The notes beneath the pieces were generated by a model, which had not been told where the DNA came from, did not search any database, and was given only the letters and a program-made list of their open reading frames with translations. The position numbers were made by a program, and so were the translations under genes. Of a stretch of 27,790 bases of DNA, positions 1 to 11,178 are shown piece after piece. Every line of letters begins with the position of its first letter. Within the stretch, counting starts at the first letter, position 1. The DNA is taken from assembly GCA_018398765.1 (NCBI GenBank), contig JAHBMJ010001609.1, positions 1-27,790 on the forward strand, given 5' to 3'. Origin of the DNA: Chromera velia. Lineage: Eukaryota; Sar; Chromeraceae.

Positions 1-1
1 C

Positions 2-66
<65 letters not shown>
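1..66. repeat. Poly-C run followed by (TC)n(TG)n
   Basis: The window opens with 30 C residues, followed by CT then TG dinucleotide repeats to about 66. It is simple sequence, and the long homopolymer may mark an assembly edge. Confidence 0.9.
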
Positions 67-182
67 TATTTGGGATTGGGCCGAGGAAAGAGGCAGGTCT
101 CTCGGGGGACTTTCTGGGTGTCCTTCCCGTTTCATCTGCATGCCTGTACCGGATGGGACGACTGATTGATTGATTGAATGCA

Positions 183-236
183 CTCCTTCCTTCCTTCCTT
201 CCTTCACGCATGAAAGGAAAGGAAAGGAAAGGAAAG
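183..236. repeat. (CTTC)n then (GAAAG)n microsatellites
   Basis: About five CTTC units are followed after a short spacer by about five GAAAG units. They lie just upstream of the first visible methyltransferase exon, where a pyrimidine tract of an upstream intron would be expected. Confidence 0.85.
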
Positions 237-249
237 AGAGGTCTTCCTT

Positions 250-1819
250 GATTCCTTCCTTCGCCACATCGATATCGGAGGGGGCAGAAGCCAAACATAC
301 GTGTGCGGGGCACCGAAACAGACAGACCCCAATGAATGTAGATATGGACATCCGTTTGATGCAGATTCGGAAAGAAAAGGAAACCAAAAACCAAAGTACA
401 ACGGAGTCTGCTGCATCCTCGGCAACGAATCGACTGGACCCAACGATTTGTTTCTCCAAAAATGTGAACGGTCAGCCAAGAACCGGGAAGGACGTGAAGC
501 GAATGAATACAGAGAGATGGAAGCGATGGTGCGTCTTTCCTTCCTTACGCCCCCCTTCCTCTGTCTTCTATCAGCGTCAGTTTTTCTGCTCTGTTACCGT
601 TCTTTAGAGAGCCTGACTGTCTGTCTGTCTGTCTGTCTGTCTATCTGTCTGGTGATCTGTCTGGATCTCCGCTCTCCTGTTTGCATTTCTATTCAGAGCT
701 CCGGTTATCGCCTGTGCTCTGATCGCTTCCAGACAGTCCCGATCAGTCACACGATGCCCTCCCTCTGTCACAAGAGGCCCGTTTTTTGTCACAAAAGGTC
801 TTTGGGCTCCAGCAGGAAGTCCCTCCTTCTTTCTGTCGTTGAACCCCCTTTCCTCTCCTCTTTTGCAAGCGGTCCCCTCTTTCGTGTTTGAAAGTCTCTC
901 TAGAGCCCCTTTCCTCTCCTCTCCTTTAATGCCAGCGGTGCCCTTTATTCACTTTCTTTTAGAGTACCACGGGACTGTAGGAAGCCAGAAAAGCACAGCA
1001 GCAGAATAGGACCCTTTCCTTGCGGGAGGTCTTCTCCCACCCCAAGCCCCATCTCTCTTTGGTCGATATTTCTATAAGTTCTTTTTTCAGGGTGTCAAAT
1101 TTTATTTCAACGTCTGCCTCCTTTCTCTCGCTTGTCTTCCTGGAAAGACACCTGTCGAGCAGTCACGCGAAAGAGAAGCTGGAGCCTGCCTGTGTCCTTC
1201 GGCGCCATTTCTGATCTCTCTGAGAGTTTGTCCGTTCTTGCGGTCGTCCCTCCTTCATTTCGTTCTCCTTTTTTTGCCTCTCTGGCTGTAAGGCTGTAAA
1301 GAAGAAAATGGAGAAGAAAAGGCACATTGATTCTCTGTTTGTCGTTTTCCCTTCTTGTCTGTTTCTTCTCCCTCCATCCGTTTTACATGCGTGTTCCTAG
1401 GCGCGCGTATGCGCGCGCGCGTGTGTGTGTGCGCGTGCGTGCGTGCATTCGTTTGTACTAATGTGCTGTGCACGTTTGCCAGTCCGTCGAAGTCGGTTTG
1501 TGTTCTTTTTCCTCTCGATCCATTCGCTGCCATTCAAGTTGTCAGTCGCCCCCTTTCATTCTCTCCCTTGCTTTTTTTTTCTGTGCACGTTTCGTCTCTG
1601 TCGTTCGTTCAATCTGCTGTTGCAGCAAGTTATTCTTTCTGTCTGCGTTTCTATGCGTCTGTATGCGCGTGTTTTCTTTCTTCTTCTTCTCTTTCTGCGG
1701 GTGTACATCCTTGCAGTGTGGCGCTTCCGATGTCCGATTTGATGGATTCACTGAATGTGAACGTGGCTGGGGGCATCATCATGCATGCTCTTCGCACGTC
1801 CTTTGCAGAGAAAGCATAA
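250..1819 (+). CDS. SpoU/TrmH-family RNA 2'-O-methyltransferase, C-terminal exons (5' partial)
   Basis: Probable SAM-dependent enzyme that methylates ribose 2'-OH in rRNA or tRNA. The penultimate exon ends at 470 and encodes VCCILGNESTGPNDLFLQKC, the family motif-2 pattern (hydrophobic strand, GNE, G, then an Lx2xC helix). The intron 471-1716 starts GTCAGC and ends TTGCAG. The last exon, 1717-1819, encodes VALPMSDLMDSLNVNVAGGI and stops with TAA; this is the family motif 3 (IPM...SLNVxVA) of the trefoil-knot fold. The split codon CG|T gives Arg, so the junction reads CER-VALPM as family members do. The left edge of the first exon is not resolved; the frame is open from 214, and an acceptor between about 240 and 315 is likely. 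Motif 1 and the N-terminal part must lie left of the window. A hydrophilic stretch of about 30 residues before the GNE strand is unusual. RNA target unknown. Confidence 0.82.
610..652 (+). repeat. (TGTC)n tetranucleotide repeat in intron
   Basis: Repeated TGTC/TCTG units lie inside the methyltransferase intron. The whole intron (471-1716) is markedly C/T-rich on the sense strand. Confidence 0.85.
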
Positions 1820-2004
1820 AGGTCCCACTCAATTGGAAACTAGCGTCGAAATTCATATACGCAGTATTATAGACTCACATATACATTGCATACTTTCAAC
1901 GCCCGCCAGGGCTACAAACTAGGCCGTGGAACGACTGCTGAGAACTCCCTACTAGACTTCCTAGCTTTTTTAGAAATATGATATATACTATAATATACAT
2001 GATC
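1820..2004. other. 3' flank of methyltransferase gene, no gene seen
   Basis: The sequence becomes AT-rich right after the stop codon. No motif-bearing ORF is visible. It ends with the left target-site copy of the foldback element. Confidence 0.5.
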
Positions 2005-2241
2005 CTAGGCGCCGGCTACAGAAAAAAAAAAAAAAAAAAATCCCCCAAAGCCCTTTACTTTTTTTTTTTTTTTTTTTTTTTATCAGTCAAACAACTGTTG
2101 TTCAAGTGTTGTACAAGTGTTGTTTGTGTGTTGCACAACTGTTGCTAAGTATTGTTCAGGGTTGAAAAGTAAAAAAAAAAAAAAAAGATCTCCTCAAATC
2201 GCTTCTTTTTTTGCTTTTTTTTTTCTCTAGCTAGCGCCTAG
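2005..2241. mobile_element. Foldback / hAT-like MITE, 237 bp, non-coding
   Basis: Terminal inverted repeats CTAGGCGCCGGCTACAG (2005-2021) and, read in reverse complement, CTAGGCGCTAGCTAGAG (2225-2241) agree at 14 of 17 positions and continue inward into A runs on both arms. The flanks are ACATGATC (1997-2004) and ACATGATT (2242-2249), an 8-bp direct repeat with one mismatch. An 8-bp target duplication is typical of hAT elements. The interior has a 19-nt A run, a 23-nt T run, a 16-nt A run, and about six imperfect copies of an 11-bp unit (AACTGTTGTTC type) at 2093-2157. There is no ORF, so it would need a transposase in trans. The class assignment is inference; the repeats are directly visible. 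Confidence 0.7.
2093..2157. repeat. Tandem 11-bp repeat inside the foldback element
   Basis: Successive units are AACTGTTGTTC, AAGTGTTGTAC, AAGTGTTGTTT, GTGTGTTGCAC, AACTGTTGCT and AAGTATTGTTC. They share a GTTG core with near-perfect 11-bp spacing. Confidence 0.75.
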
Positions 2242-2863
2242 ACATGATTGAGATAATTTTCCTAGTGATTTTTAAATCTTTTTTAAAAAATTAAAGTTTC
2301 CCTTCAAGGCTAAGTTCAAGCTTTCAAATGTTCATTGTTAGAATTTTGTTAGTGAATGAATGAATGAATGTATAGGATTTTTTTAGTCTATACGCGTTAC
2401 ATAGGGTGGAATGGGGTGAAAACTATAAAAACTATAGGGTGAAAATACAAAAAAACTGTAAATGAAAATGATATTTTATTATACTTTTGGAGAGATTCAT
2501 AAGACTCAATATCATATGAGGAATTAATTCTAGGATAAAAAATTAAGTAGAAGCTTAAAATAATAGTCACAATGTCTAGGTATGGCACAGCGGTTTTAAG
2601 TTTTGGGCAGTGGCTCAGTGTTGCAATTTGAATGATTTTATAGGAAACAACCCAACCTAGCAACCGAACATAAGTTAAATATTAATTTTCTGGGTTGTTG
2701 CTTGGTTGTTCAACCTGCTTTTGCACCCAGTCGTTGCATGTCGGCTTAGGTTGTGATCGAAAATCCGAGACAGCTAACATACCACACGGCAAGCGTGTGC
2801 AATCATGCACAATTGAACAATGCGATCTGCGATGCACAAAAATAGACGCAACCATATGGATGC
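2242..2863. other. AT-rich intergenic region, no gene seen
   Basis: It has low GC and short homopolymers. An AACAACCCA / TGGGTTGTT inverted pair (2646-2654 and 2691-2699) could form a hairpin. No coding signal is recognised. Confidence 0.5.
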
Positions 2864-3073
2864 ATGCACATGGTGCACACCGGAGACGGGATCAAGCTCA
2901 AGACAGAGCTCAGACTCATGAAACCGCTCTCTGACTTGTCAATCGGAGAGGTACCAAATCTAGTACTGAATTCACAATCCATGCATCGCTGCAAGAAGAA
3001 CACATTCGTTTCTTCGAACATGCGTGACTTGAGCCGACTTCGCCTTCATGCACTTTGGCATGCGCCCTTCTAG
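2864..3073 (+). CDS. Possible small ORF or exon, unrecognised
   Basis: An ATG opens a 69-codon frame free of simple repeats. A second open stretch in another frame (about 3077-3178) ends at a GTGCGC donor-like site. Together they could be exons of a short plus-strand gene converging on the helicase gene, or decayed remnants. I recognise no domain. With no homology and no clear splice pair, this is only a candidate. Confidence 0.18.
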   Translation: MHMVHTGDGIKLKTELRLMKPLSDLSIGEVPNLVLNSQSMHRCKKNTFVSSNMRDLSRLRLHALWHAPF

Positions 3074-3427
3074 CTCCAGTCTGAGAAGACAAAGGAATTG
3101 GACAAAGCATTTACCGGTCATGATCAGTGGATTCGATTTTGAGAAAGTCATCATCGATCAGATGACCAAAGAGAGATTGCAACAGGTGCGCAAGCAGAGG
3201 AGAGACATCCCACTCCAAAGAAAACGAGAACGGCGTCATTGAAATTCTTGCCCCTCTCGATAAAACAGACGGTGATTATTCTTACACAGACAAGACGGCC
3301 GTGCCTTCTCGACGAGCGAGGAAAGGAAAGGAATGGATACCATTGCAACACTCTCCCTTCCGCTCCTCTCCTGTCCCACCCCTCCCTCCACTGTCGAAGG
3401 GATCCCAAAGGTCCCCACAGCAGCAGC

Positions 3428-3466
3428 AAATCAATCAATCAATCAATCAATCAAATCAATCAATTC
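3428..3466. repeat. (AATC)n microsatellite
   Basis: About nine AATC-type units, slightly interrupted, lie immediately downstream of the helicase stop codon in the gene's 3' flank. Confidence 0.85.
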
Positions 3467-3493
3467 ATCATTTTGACTCTATGCATTCCCTCT

Positions 3494-4132
3494 CTACTTT
3501 TTTGGGCTGCATTCTCGCGAGGGTGGCAGAAAAACGAGTTCAATCGACGACGTTTCAATGTCACAGTGACCCTCATCTGTTGTCAAACCTGGGTTGGATT
3601 GCGAGGGGAAAGGAGGGACAGTGGCAGTCGTGTACCGCTCAGCCCCTTTCTTCGGTCGCAGACACGCAACTGCTCCCTTCTCCCGAGCAAAGTGTACTAG
3701 ATCTTTCCAATTTCCCTCGCTCGACCTCAACGTCGCCCCATTCCCCACAAGGATGAGCCCTCTTCTGGCTCTCGTCAGCGCCACACACAGCCGCCTGGGG
3801 TCTTTGGTGAACCCCAACTGCCCCCGTGTGTTGGCCCTCACAGCGCTGAAGATGACAAAGTCTCTCTCACATCCCTGGACTGAGTCTACTGTGAGGATCT
3901 GAGGGTGGGGTTCTCTGTTGATCAGGTCGCGGCTCTGTCCTATCTCCCCCCACTTTGTTTTCGTTTTCGGTACGTCGCCGTCTCCTGTCTCGCCGTGAAC
4001 CGTCTCTCTCAAAACTCGTCTGTGCAGCTCGTACGGAGACAGCACCATCATCTGCAGGAAAAGAGAAGAGGAGACAACAGAGACCGCGAAAGGAAAAGAG
4101 AACGCTCTCTCTCTCTCTCTCTTTCACACACA

Positions 4133-4167
<35 letters not shown>

Positions 4168-5826
4168 ACTTTTCAGATACTTAGATAGATATGCAGGCAG
4201 GTAGGTAGGCAGCACGGCGGGCAGGTAGAGAGAAAAAAAGAAAGTGCGTCCGCCCGTGATGTTGTTATTCAGTCATTCAGCGTACAGCCACCGACGCAAT
4301 GTCTTCGATCACTCACTCACTGAACCATCTCATACCTCCCACCCCTCAGCTCCTCGTGAAATGTCTACAGAGAAAAGAAAGAGAGAGAGAGAGAGAGAGA
4401 GACATTTGCAGGCTTGCATCGCCACCCAGCTGACCTCCTCAGGTGCCACGCCGTCCCTTCCGAGGGCCTCAATCACCCATCTGATGATGAGTGCCTCGGT
4501 TCCATTCTGGACAGACCCGCTCGGCCCCCTGCTCTCCCCCTCTGCCCCAGTCCCTGTTCCCATTCCAACACAAGGGGGCACTTCCCCTGCAGTCCCTTCT
4601 GCCTGTGTGCCCGCTTCTGCTATCTCATTGCTCGGAAAGGGAAAGGGCACGGATGTGTCAATGAAGAGAAAAGGAAAACGAAGCGGGGGCCTGTCGGGGC
4701 TCTGTTCTGAAGCCCTCGCAGCAGGAAAGAGGGAGGGGAGAGGGGGCTGGTCGGCACATCTGCGTGCGCTCCGTACCCTGCCCCCATAAAATTTTCTGTT
4801 GACAAAATCGAACAACTCTTCGCTCATGCGAAACTGCTCCGACAGCCAGAAGGTAGGAGGGACGAGTGGTTCCTTCTCGAGTCTTTCAAAAAGAGACTTT
4901 GTTAAGGGGACATGATCTGATTCTCCTGTTTCTATGGATGACTCACACCTGCTACTCTCTCTGTTTTCTTGGGCCAGAAATTGAAGGTCATCTGATAGCA
5001 CAATCGGTGCGAGTTGCCTGACGTCTCCAGAGAGGACCAATCGTTTGCATTGATGCCGAACGATGGGAATCAGGGAAGCGGGCTCAGTCAGCTTGGGAGC
5101 TTCATCGAGGAGCACGCGGCTGCCGTTGATCAGCTGTGGAAGGGGCACGGAGGCAGTGTCGTAAACGGTCTGCAGAAAAACCTCCGCTTTTTTGGACTGA
5201 CCCTCCTGCCCTGTGGACTCTCCATCTGACCATCTTTCATTCCTTTCGTCTCCCTCACTGTCCGATGACTCTCCTTCTCCTTCCCCAGCCTCTTCCTCGT
5301 CTTTATCGTCAGACTTTTTGACTCGCTTCCGGGCGGAGGCGACATCGATTCCTGCCGGCGGGACAAAAATCAACAGAAGAATCCTTTGAATCAGAATGCT
5401 CCATGATTACTTCTTTGTGATTTACTTTCGATTAAGTAAGTGGGTGGCAGCGTGACAGTCAGATGACCAAGCAGAGGGACCAGAAGATCACAAAAGGAGA
5501 GCACCAGAACCTGAAGCACGCAGACCGTGACTCGAAAAAAGGCCCCACCATTTGCAGAATGCCCAACACTCCAACCCACAAAACATCTCCCCTGCCCCCG
5601 CTAACACACGCACGCTCTTTCAGCACTCCTTCAAAAAGACATGGGAAAGGGCGAAGAAGCGAGAGACGGGGGGAAGAAATAAATGAATAAAGAAAGAAAC
5701 AGAGAAAGGGCAAAAGATCACTGTCCACCGACGCACCCCTCTTCTTCAAATGATTGCGCAACGCTGAGAGGGACGCGTGAGTTCCTGCACACACACACAC
5801 ACACACACACGCACACACACACACAC

Positions 5827-5862
<36 letters not shown>

Positions 5863-6186
5863 GGGGGGGGGCCAGAGAAAGTCTTTTCTCTGCGTCATGT
5901 GTGCGTGTCTGTGGAGTGTGACACGGACTGCAAAGAGCAGAGGTGCCCGTATCCGAACCCCCCCCTTGCTTGCCTCCAGCCCACCTGTGCAGACGAAGAT
6001 GGGCGAGTCGTCTTCAGGGTCATTCTGCCAGAGGTCCACCAGCGCGGCGATAGAGTGGCTCTTTCCGGTACCTGGGGCTCCTGCAGTCCAGGTGAGTAAG
6101 TAGGAACAGAGCCAAATGTGCTCACACATACAGGCAGGCACTTACACACTCATGCACTCGCATAAGTCTCCAAGAACACCTGCACC

Positions 6187-6237
<51 letters not shown>

Positions 6238-8666
6238 TGGCAAAGAGAGAAAGTGACAGATAGAAAGACTACTACTATGCTCGCGCACAGACGCCCCAGC
6301 CCTCTCACGCCCACATTAAATGAATGAGTTGGAATACATAAGAAGCAGGCAGCGACCCTGGTGAAAGGCTCTGCCTTCTTCTTCCCTTCCCTTCTAAAGG
6401 ACGCACCTTGAAGGAAGAGCATTTGTTTATTCATCGATCCCTCTACCCACCCACCCACCCACTCCATCCACGCACTTATTCATGAATTCCACTCCACCCA
6501 CCCCACACTCAGGAACGCGTACGAGAATAGAGATAGATACCATACTTCTATATAAATGCACACACCCACACAAACCCCACTCACTCCACGTGAAGGACGC
6601 ACCTTGGAGGAGCAAGATCGGACTGTCTTTTCTTTCATACAGAATTCTTCTTCAGGAGGAGCAAGATACAGAATTCTATGAAAGTAAACGCAAGGACGCA
6701 CCTTGGAGGAGCAAGATCGGACTGTCGCTGTTGTGGATCGCCAGGACTGCAGGGAGGTTTAAGAGAATAGAAAGAAAATCCATCAGCCAGCATCATGCCG
6801 AAATCTTGCAGGTGCAGAAACATGCAAGAACAGAGAAAAGAAATACTACACAGGTATGTTGTGGGCGCTCGGAGAAGAAAGCTTGAAGGCGCTACAAAAG
6901 GGTCTCCCAGTTTTTCCCTCAATCCTTCCTTCCATCCTTGTCTCCCTCACTTACCTACCTGTCTTTCTCTGATCAGCCGTCAGACCTCTCACGCATTTCT
7001 CCTTCCAATCCTCCTCAGCGTTTCTTCCCTTCCCCTCCTCTTGACTTCCATTACTGCGCCAGCCCGCTTTTCTCTCTCTTTCTCCCCTCGGTATGCGACC
7101 CCCAGGAGGTCTGTGGAGCCTTCTGCCTCTGCCTATGAGACTTTCTCTTTGTTGGACGGCGGCGCTTTTTTCTTCTTCGACGGGCTCATCTTCCTCGTCC
7201 TTTTTCGAAAAAGACGACGCTCCTGTTCCCCCCTGATGACACCCAAACCTCCGCAAGATGATGCGCGAAATCTCCGGACTGCAGGGAGACGGCCCTGCAA
7301 ATGGATGGATGGAAAGGCAACATTAAGTAAGGCAAAGAAAGAAAAAAAGATTCCTTCCGGAGACAAAACTTGAAGCCACGTTTTCAATCTTTTTCATTCG
7401 ACGAAGACTGCTTCCCAGGTCATGGCTTGGCACCGTCTTTTTTCTCGATCGCTCCCCTGTTGAAACAGTTCTCTTTCTTTTCTTCTTACCGTGTCACCGA
7501 CTCCCCCTCCCTCGCACCCACCCACCCACCCACCCACCATCTGACCGACCTGCAGAACAAAATCGCACCAAGGCCTCCCTCTCTCTGTGAAAGACCGGCT
7601 TCACCATCGGCACAGGAAGAGTCCAAACAGACGCTCCAACCGGAAGCCCGTCAGGAGCAGGAGAAGAGGAAGAAGACTCTTTTTGGTCTCCCCCACCCCC
7701 TTCAAGAATTCCCTTCTCAGAAGAATCTTCATGTCCCAACATTTTCCTTTCGGACCTTGATGAGTCTTCATGAATGCTCTGCAGAGTCAAGCTCAACGTC
7801 GACCGAGACTCGTCCTCAGACCAAATCGGAGACGCGTTCAACCGCCCCACCCAGACCTGCACGAAATTTTGGGCAGACAGAAAGAAAAAAACATCAACAT
7901 GAGATGGACTTTACGGAGCTTTGTGCGTCTCATTTTCTCCACCAGGATGAGTTCAACAACCCGAAAGAAAGAACAAAAAACCAGGAATGGAGAAGAATGA
8001 AAGCCAGATTGATGACCCGTTCTAGTAGAGAAGTAAGGTCGTTTTTCTTTATGTCAATCACATATCAGAACAAACCCAAACAGAAGAAGTAAGCTAAACG
8101 AGAGAGCAAAAAGCAGTCAGGCAACTCCCTCTTCCACTCTAACAAAGATCACAAAGAAAAAGATCAACAAGACAAAAACTCACAAATCGAATTCAGACTC
8201 TGCTTTTCCTTCCCTCCCCTCCCAGACAGCCGACCTTGCGGGGATCAAAGAAACGGTATCTATCAGAGAAACGTTCTGCACAGGGCTGCTTTAACCGCAT
8301 CGCGTTACCAGCGTTCGTGTACAAGGCAGCCCCAGCCCCCAGGGGAGATGAAGAAGAGACGGGGGGAAGAGGAAAAGCAGAGTAGCCGCCCTCAGTCGTC
8401 CCCCCCGTGTCAATCGGGCTGTCCTCGAAGTTCTCCTCCCACTCCTCCTCTTCGTCCTCTTCCTCTTCTTCCGCCTCCTGTGTGAAAGAAAGAAAGAAAG
8501 CATCATGAAGGAACAATGAATTGTCATGAATTCCATGGAAGACCTGTCTGATTCTGTCCCTCGCATCTGCTCGCCTGCTGTTCCACCTTATTTCTGTTTC
8601 TCTTCATGGATGCAAATTACCAGCCGGGGTCTCCCTCTCCCTCTCTCCCTCTCTCTCTCTTCCCCC

Positions 8667-8700
<34 letters not shown>

Positions 8701-8718
8701 CTGTGTATTTGTCTGTCT

Positions 8719-8749
<31 letters not shown>

Positions 8750-9816
8750 GGCGTGCAGGCGAGCATCTTGCTCTGACTGTGCATCAATGAGAAAGAGTTG
8801 AAAAAGTATCATGTGCAACAGCATCACGTGCATGTCTTTTCTTTCTTGTTTTCGTTCTACAGCCAAGAGCAAATAACAATGTCCAGACGATTGACGCACG
8901 CATCCGCGGAACTCAATGAACGCACCTCGTCTTCTCTCTGCTGGGCTGCCAGGACGACAGAGGAAGCAGAGAGTTCGGGTATTTCTTTCTCCGTTCCTGC
9001 TCCTCCTTCTCTGTTTCGCTTTTTGGGAGAGTCACAGGCCCCACAAGAGGGACACTCTACAGGCGCCCTCTCTGTGTCCAGCAACTCTTCTGTGCTCTTC
9101 ACAAGACCGTCTCCACACTGAAGACAGAAAAGGGTCTGCGCTCTCTGTAAAACCTCAGGACGGTCCCAGGAGGGAACTCTCCCCGCCTGTGCCGCCACAC
9201 CTGAGCCTCGCTCTTCCTCCCCCTCTCGCTCTCTTTTCATCTCCTCATCTACTCGGAGGATCGAAGAATCAGCAACAGTAGGGAAATCAGATGAGGAACA
9301 AGCGGACACAAGGGAATAGTCAAATCCCCGTCCGTGGAGCTCTTCCAATTTCTCGGCAAGTCTGGCGCTCTCCGTGTCTTCCAGCCTCACAATTGCAAAG
9401 TCACCTGCCTGCAACACAACACCGCCATGGCAAGGCATCATAATCATGATGAGTTGAGTTTTGTGCGGCTGATCCGCATTGTCGAACGCCTTTCACACGG
9501 GTCTGTATCCGTACGGAACTTGGCAAATCCTGTGCCTCTTCGAGCGCATCGGTGTGAAGGAAAGTGGAAGGCAAAGCCAACCGGACCGACAGGACGTTCT
9601 GACTTTGCGGTCATTTGAAACCTTTTACCGTCAAGCAGACATAAAAACGACGCGCCAAAGCAAGAAAAGGAGGCAACAGAAAAAGCAAACAGCTAGGGCG
9701 AAGGAGGCGACTTTCTGAGCCTTCCCTCCCCTCCCTATTCCCCCCCCCTTCACCTGAGCAGCGCGGGCATCGACCCCAATTTCCATTTCAAAGAGCCCGC
9801 CAGAACCCGACTGCAT
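3494..9816 (-). CDS. UPF1/SMUBP2-like superfamily 1 helicase with N-terminal zinc-ribbon-like region
   Basis: ATP-dependent 5'-3' RNA/DNA helicase by family. Ten exons, all in frame: 9816-9754, 9408-8926, 8477-8235, 7856-7550, 7294-6959, 6746-6702, 6080-5985, 5784-5737, 5351-4435, 4051-3494; 1031 aa, stop TAG. Motifs: Q-like LTADQRKTV (~470-478), Walker A GAPGTGKS (493-500), motif Ia region THASLSALRNHLKKRG (~526-541), motif II DEAP (623-626), motif III GDVRQLAP (649-656), EQFRM (712-716), SPY (~851-853), motif V VDSVQGCERD (901-910), motif VI VALTRARRG (936-944). A C-x2-C-x20-C-x2-C set (116/119/140/143) looks like a zinc ribbon; acidic runs flank it and also precede motif II. The stretch REREALVRFCSAGPSP resembles the helix before the SMUBP2 core. 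All catalytic motifs are present, so it should be active. Whether it acts in mRNA decay, translation or DNA metabolism cannot be told. ATG 9816 is the first in-frame start found; an earlier exon is not excluded. Confidence 0.88.
4104..4165. repeat. (CT)n(CA)n compound microsatellite in helicase intron 9
   Basis: CT units (4104-4122) and CA units (4125-4165) lie in the intron 4052-4434. On the sense (minus) strand they read (TG)n then (AG)n, ending about 50 nt before the exon-10 acceptor. Confidence 0.9.
5788..5859. repeat. (CA)n tract abutting helicase exon 8
   Basis: About 70 nt of CA with a few CG interruptions. In the sense orientation it is (TG)n running directly into the GTGCAG acceptor of the 48-nt exon 5784-5737, taking the place of an ordinary pyrimidine tract. 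Confidence 0.9.
6187..6226. repeat. (TA)n(GA)n microsatellite
   Basis: Ten TA units followed by ten GA units, inside helicase intron 6 (6081-6701). Confidence 0.9.
6593..6726 (-). repeat. Direct repeat copying an exon end and its 5' splice site
   Basis: A 35-bp sequence occurs identically at 6593-6627 and 6692-6726, offset 99 bp. The second copy is the last 25 nt of helicase exon 6 plus the first 10 nt of its intron (donor CAAG|GTGCGTCC). A diverged copy of the donor part lies at 6397-6410. The intervening DNA holds a near-palindrome (about 6631-6647 against 6671-6686, around GAATTC). The intron therefore carries up to three versions of the same splice-donor context. Confidence 0.8.
8629..8745. 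repeat. (CT)n(GT)n(GA)n compound microsatellite in helicase intron 2
   Basis: CT-rich sequence, then (GT)14 at 8671-8698, then (GA)n at 8719-8745. In sense orientation the dinucleotide reads CA, opposite to the other introns of this window. Confidence 0.9.
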
Positions 9817-10068
9817 TGCGGAGAGGAGAGGAGAGAAGAAGGGAGAGCATGACCCTTAAAGAAAGAAAGAAAGAAAGAAGGCAAATTGAAAAGCGAAACC
9901 AAGCAAAAACGAGAGAAGAGGGACTCGTGAATCCCACGTTGGATTCATTCTCGTTTCTCTCTCTCTTCCGGTTCTTAGGCAGAAAGCAGATCTCAGGAGA
10001 GGAGCCGCTTCACTCATCGATCGCACTAACCAAACTTTCTCAAATTTCAACAATAAATGAAAGAATCA

Positions 10069-11134
10069 TCATGGCCGAAAAGAAACGCGAGGCAGACCCT
10101 CTCGACCGACCCAATGGTGCACCGTGGCCTGTGCGGCTTCGAAAGCGTCGAATGTCCCTGCGGCTCTCGTAATGCTCGCCTGCCTCTCTCGTGCTACTGC
10201 GACAGACTGCAGGCGGAAATACGTCAGCCGTCCGCTATCCCTTCCTTTCCTGCCTGTGGGTGTGCTGGGCCGTGTGGCCAGCTTGCGTTCTGCTCCACTC
10301 CCCTGTTCGTCCTGTCCCCGTCTCCTCCTCCTCCTCTTGATGCGTCCAGGAAGGGAACTCCCCTCCTCCCCCCTCAACGAGTCCACAATAGGAACGTTTC
10401 GTGCCAAGTGTCCGAGAGCCTGCAAGATGGCGCAGTAAGAAAGTGAGAGAGAATGAAATTTTTGACATGAAAAAAACGCACCGCAATTCTGAAGATGCCG
10501 AATCGGAAGGAAAATTTGGCAAGAGCGACAGAGGGAGAATTGGGACACCGCCAGCTGATAGAGAGGAGCCGAGACAGACAGACACACAGACTCAATTCCA
10601 GCAGCATGCAACGAAAGCAGCCAGAAGAAAAGGTAGCAGGAGCGAATGAAGGAGAACCAGCCAAGCGAAATGGACGGTAGGGTTCCCACGTTCGGCGCCC
10701 TTCACCATACAACTGAACAACGGAAGGCGACTATGCATCCCCCAAAAAACGCAGTACAGCTATACTGCCAGATTCTAACGAGTCCCTGCTAAGTTGCATT
10801 CCATGTCGTAGTTTTGGCACACTTGCTGACTGTGTCGGATACTCTGAGAGACTCGGTGCACAGAGCAGTAAGTGTGGAGAATTCCTGTAGAGTCACTGGG
10901 CGGCATTCTCCTTCTCCGCCTTTCCATCCCCCTACTTCCTCTGCCTTTCTCTCGCCTTGTGCCTTGACCAGATCGCACTGCGGAGGGAAGTCCCGAAAGG
11001 CCTCTGTGAGTCCATTCGAGGCAGCGGAGGAGGAGGAAGAAGAGGAAGAGGAGAGGGCGACAGAGAGAGCATCTTTCCATTGCGCTTCGACATCTCGAGG
11101 GCGAAATCGACACCTCATCTTCTGCGTTTCCTTG

Positions 11135-11178
<44 letters not shown>

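Noticed and set aside
3239-3756. Plus-strand open frames over the last helicase exon
   Set aside because: They are antisense to sequence encoding helicase motifs V and VI, and contain only repeat-derived or arbitrary peptide.
5683-6103. His/Thr-rich and Cys/Val-rich frames
   Set aside because: They are translations of the CA/TG microsatellite; on the minus strand the same DNA is the helicase Walker A exon and its intron.
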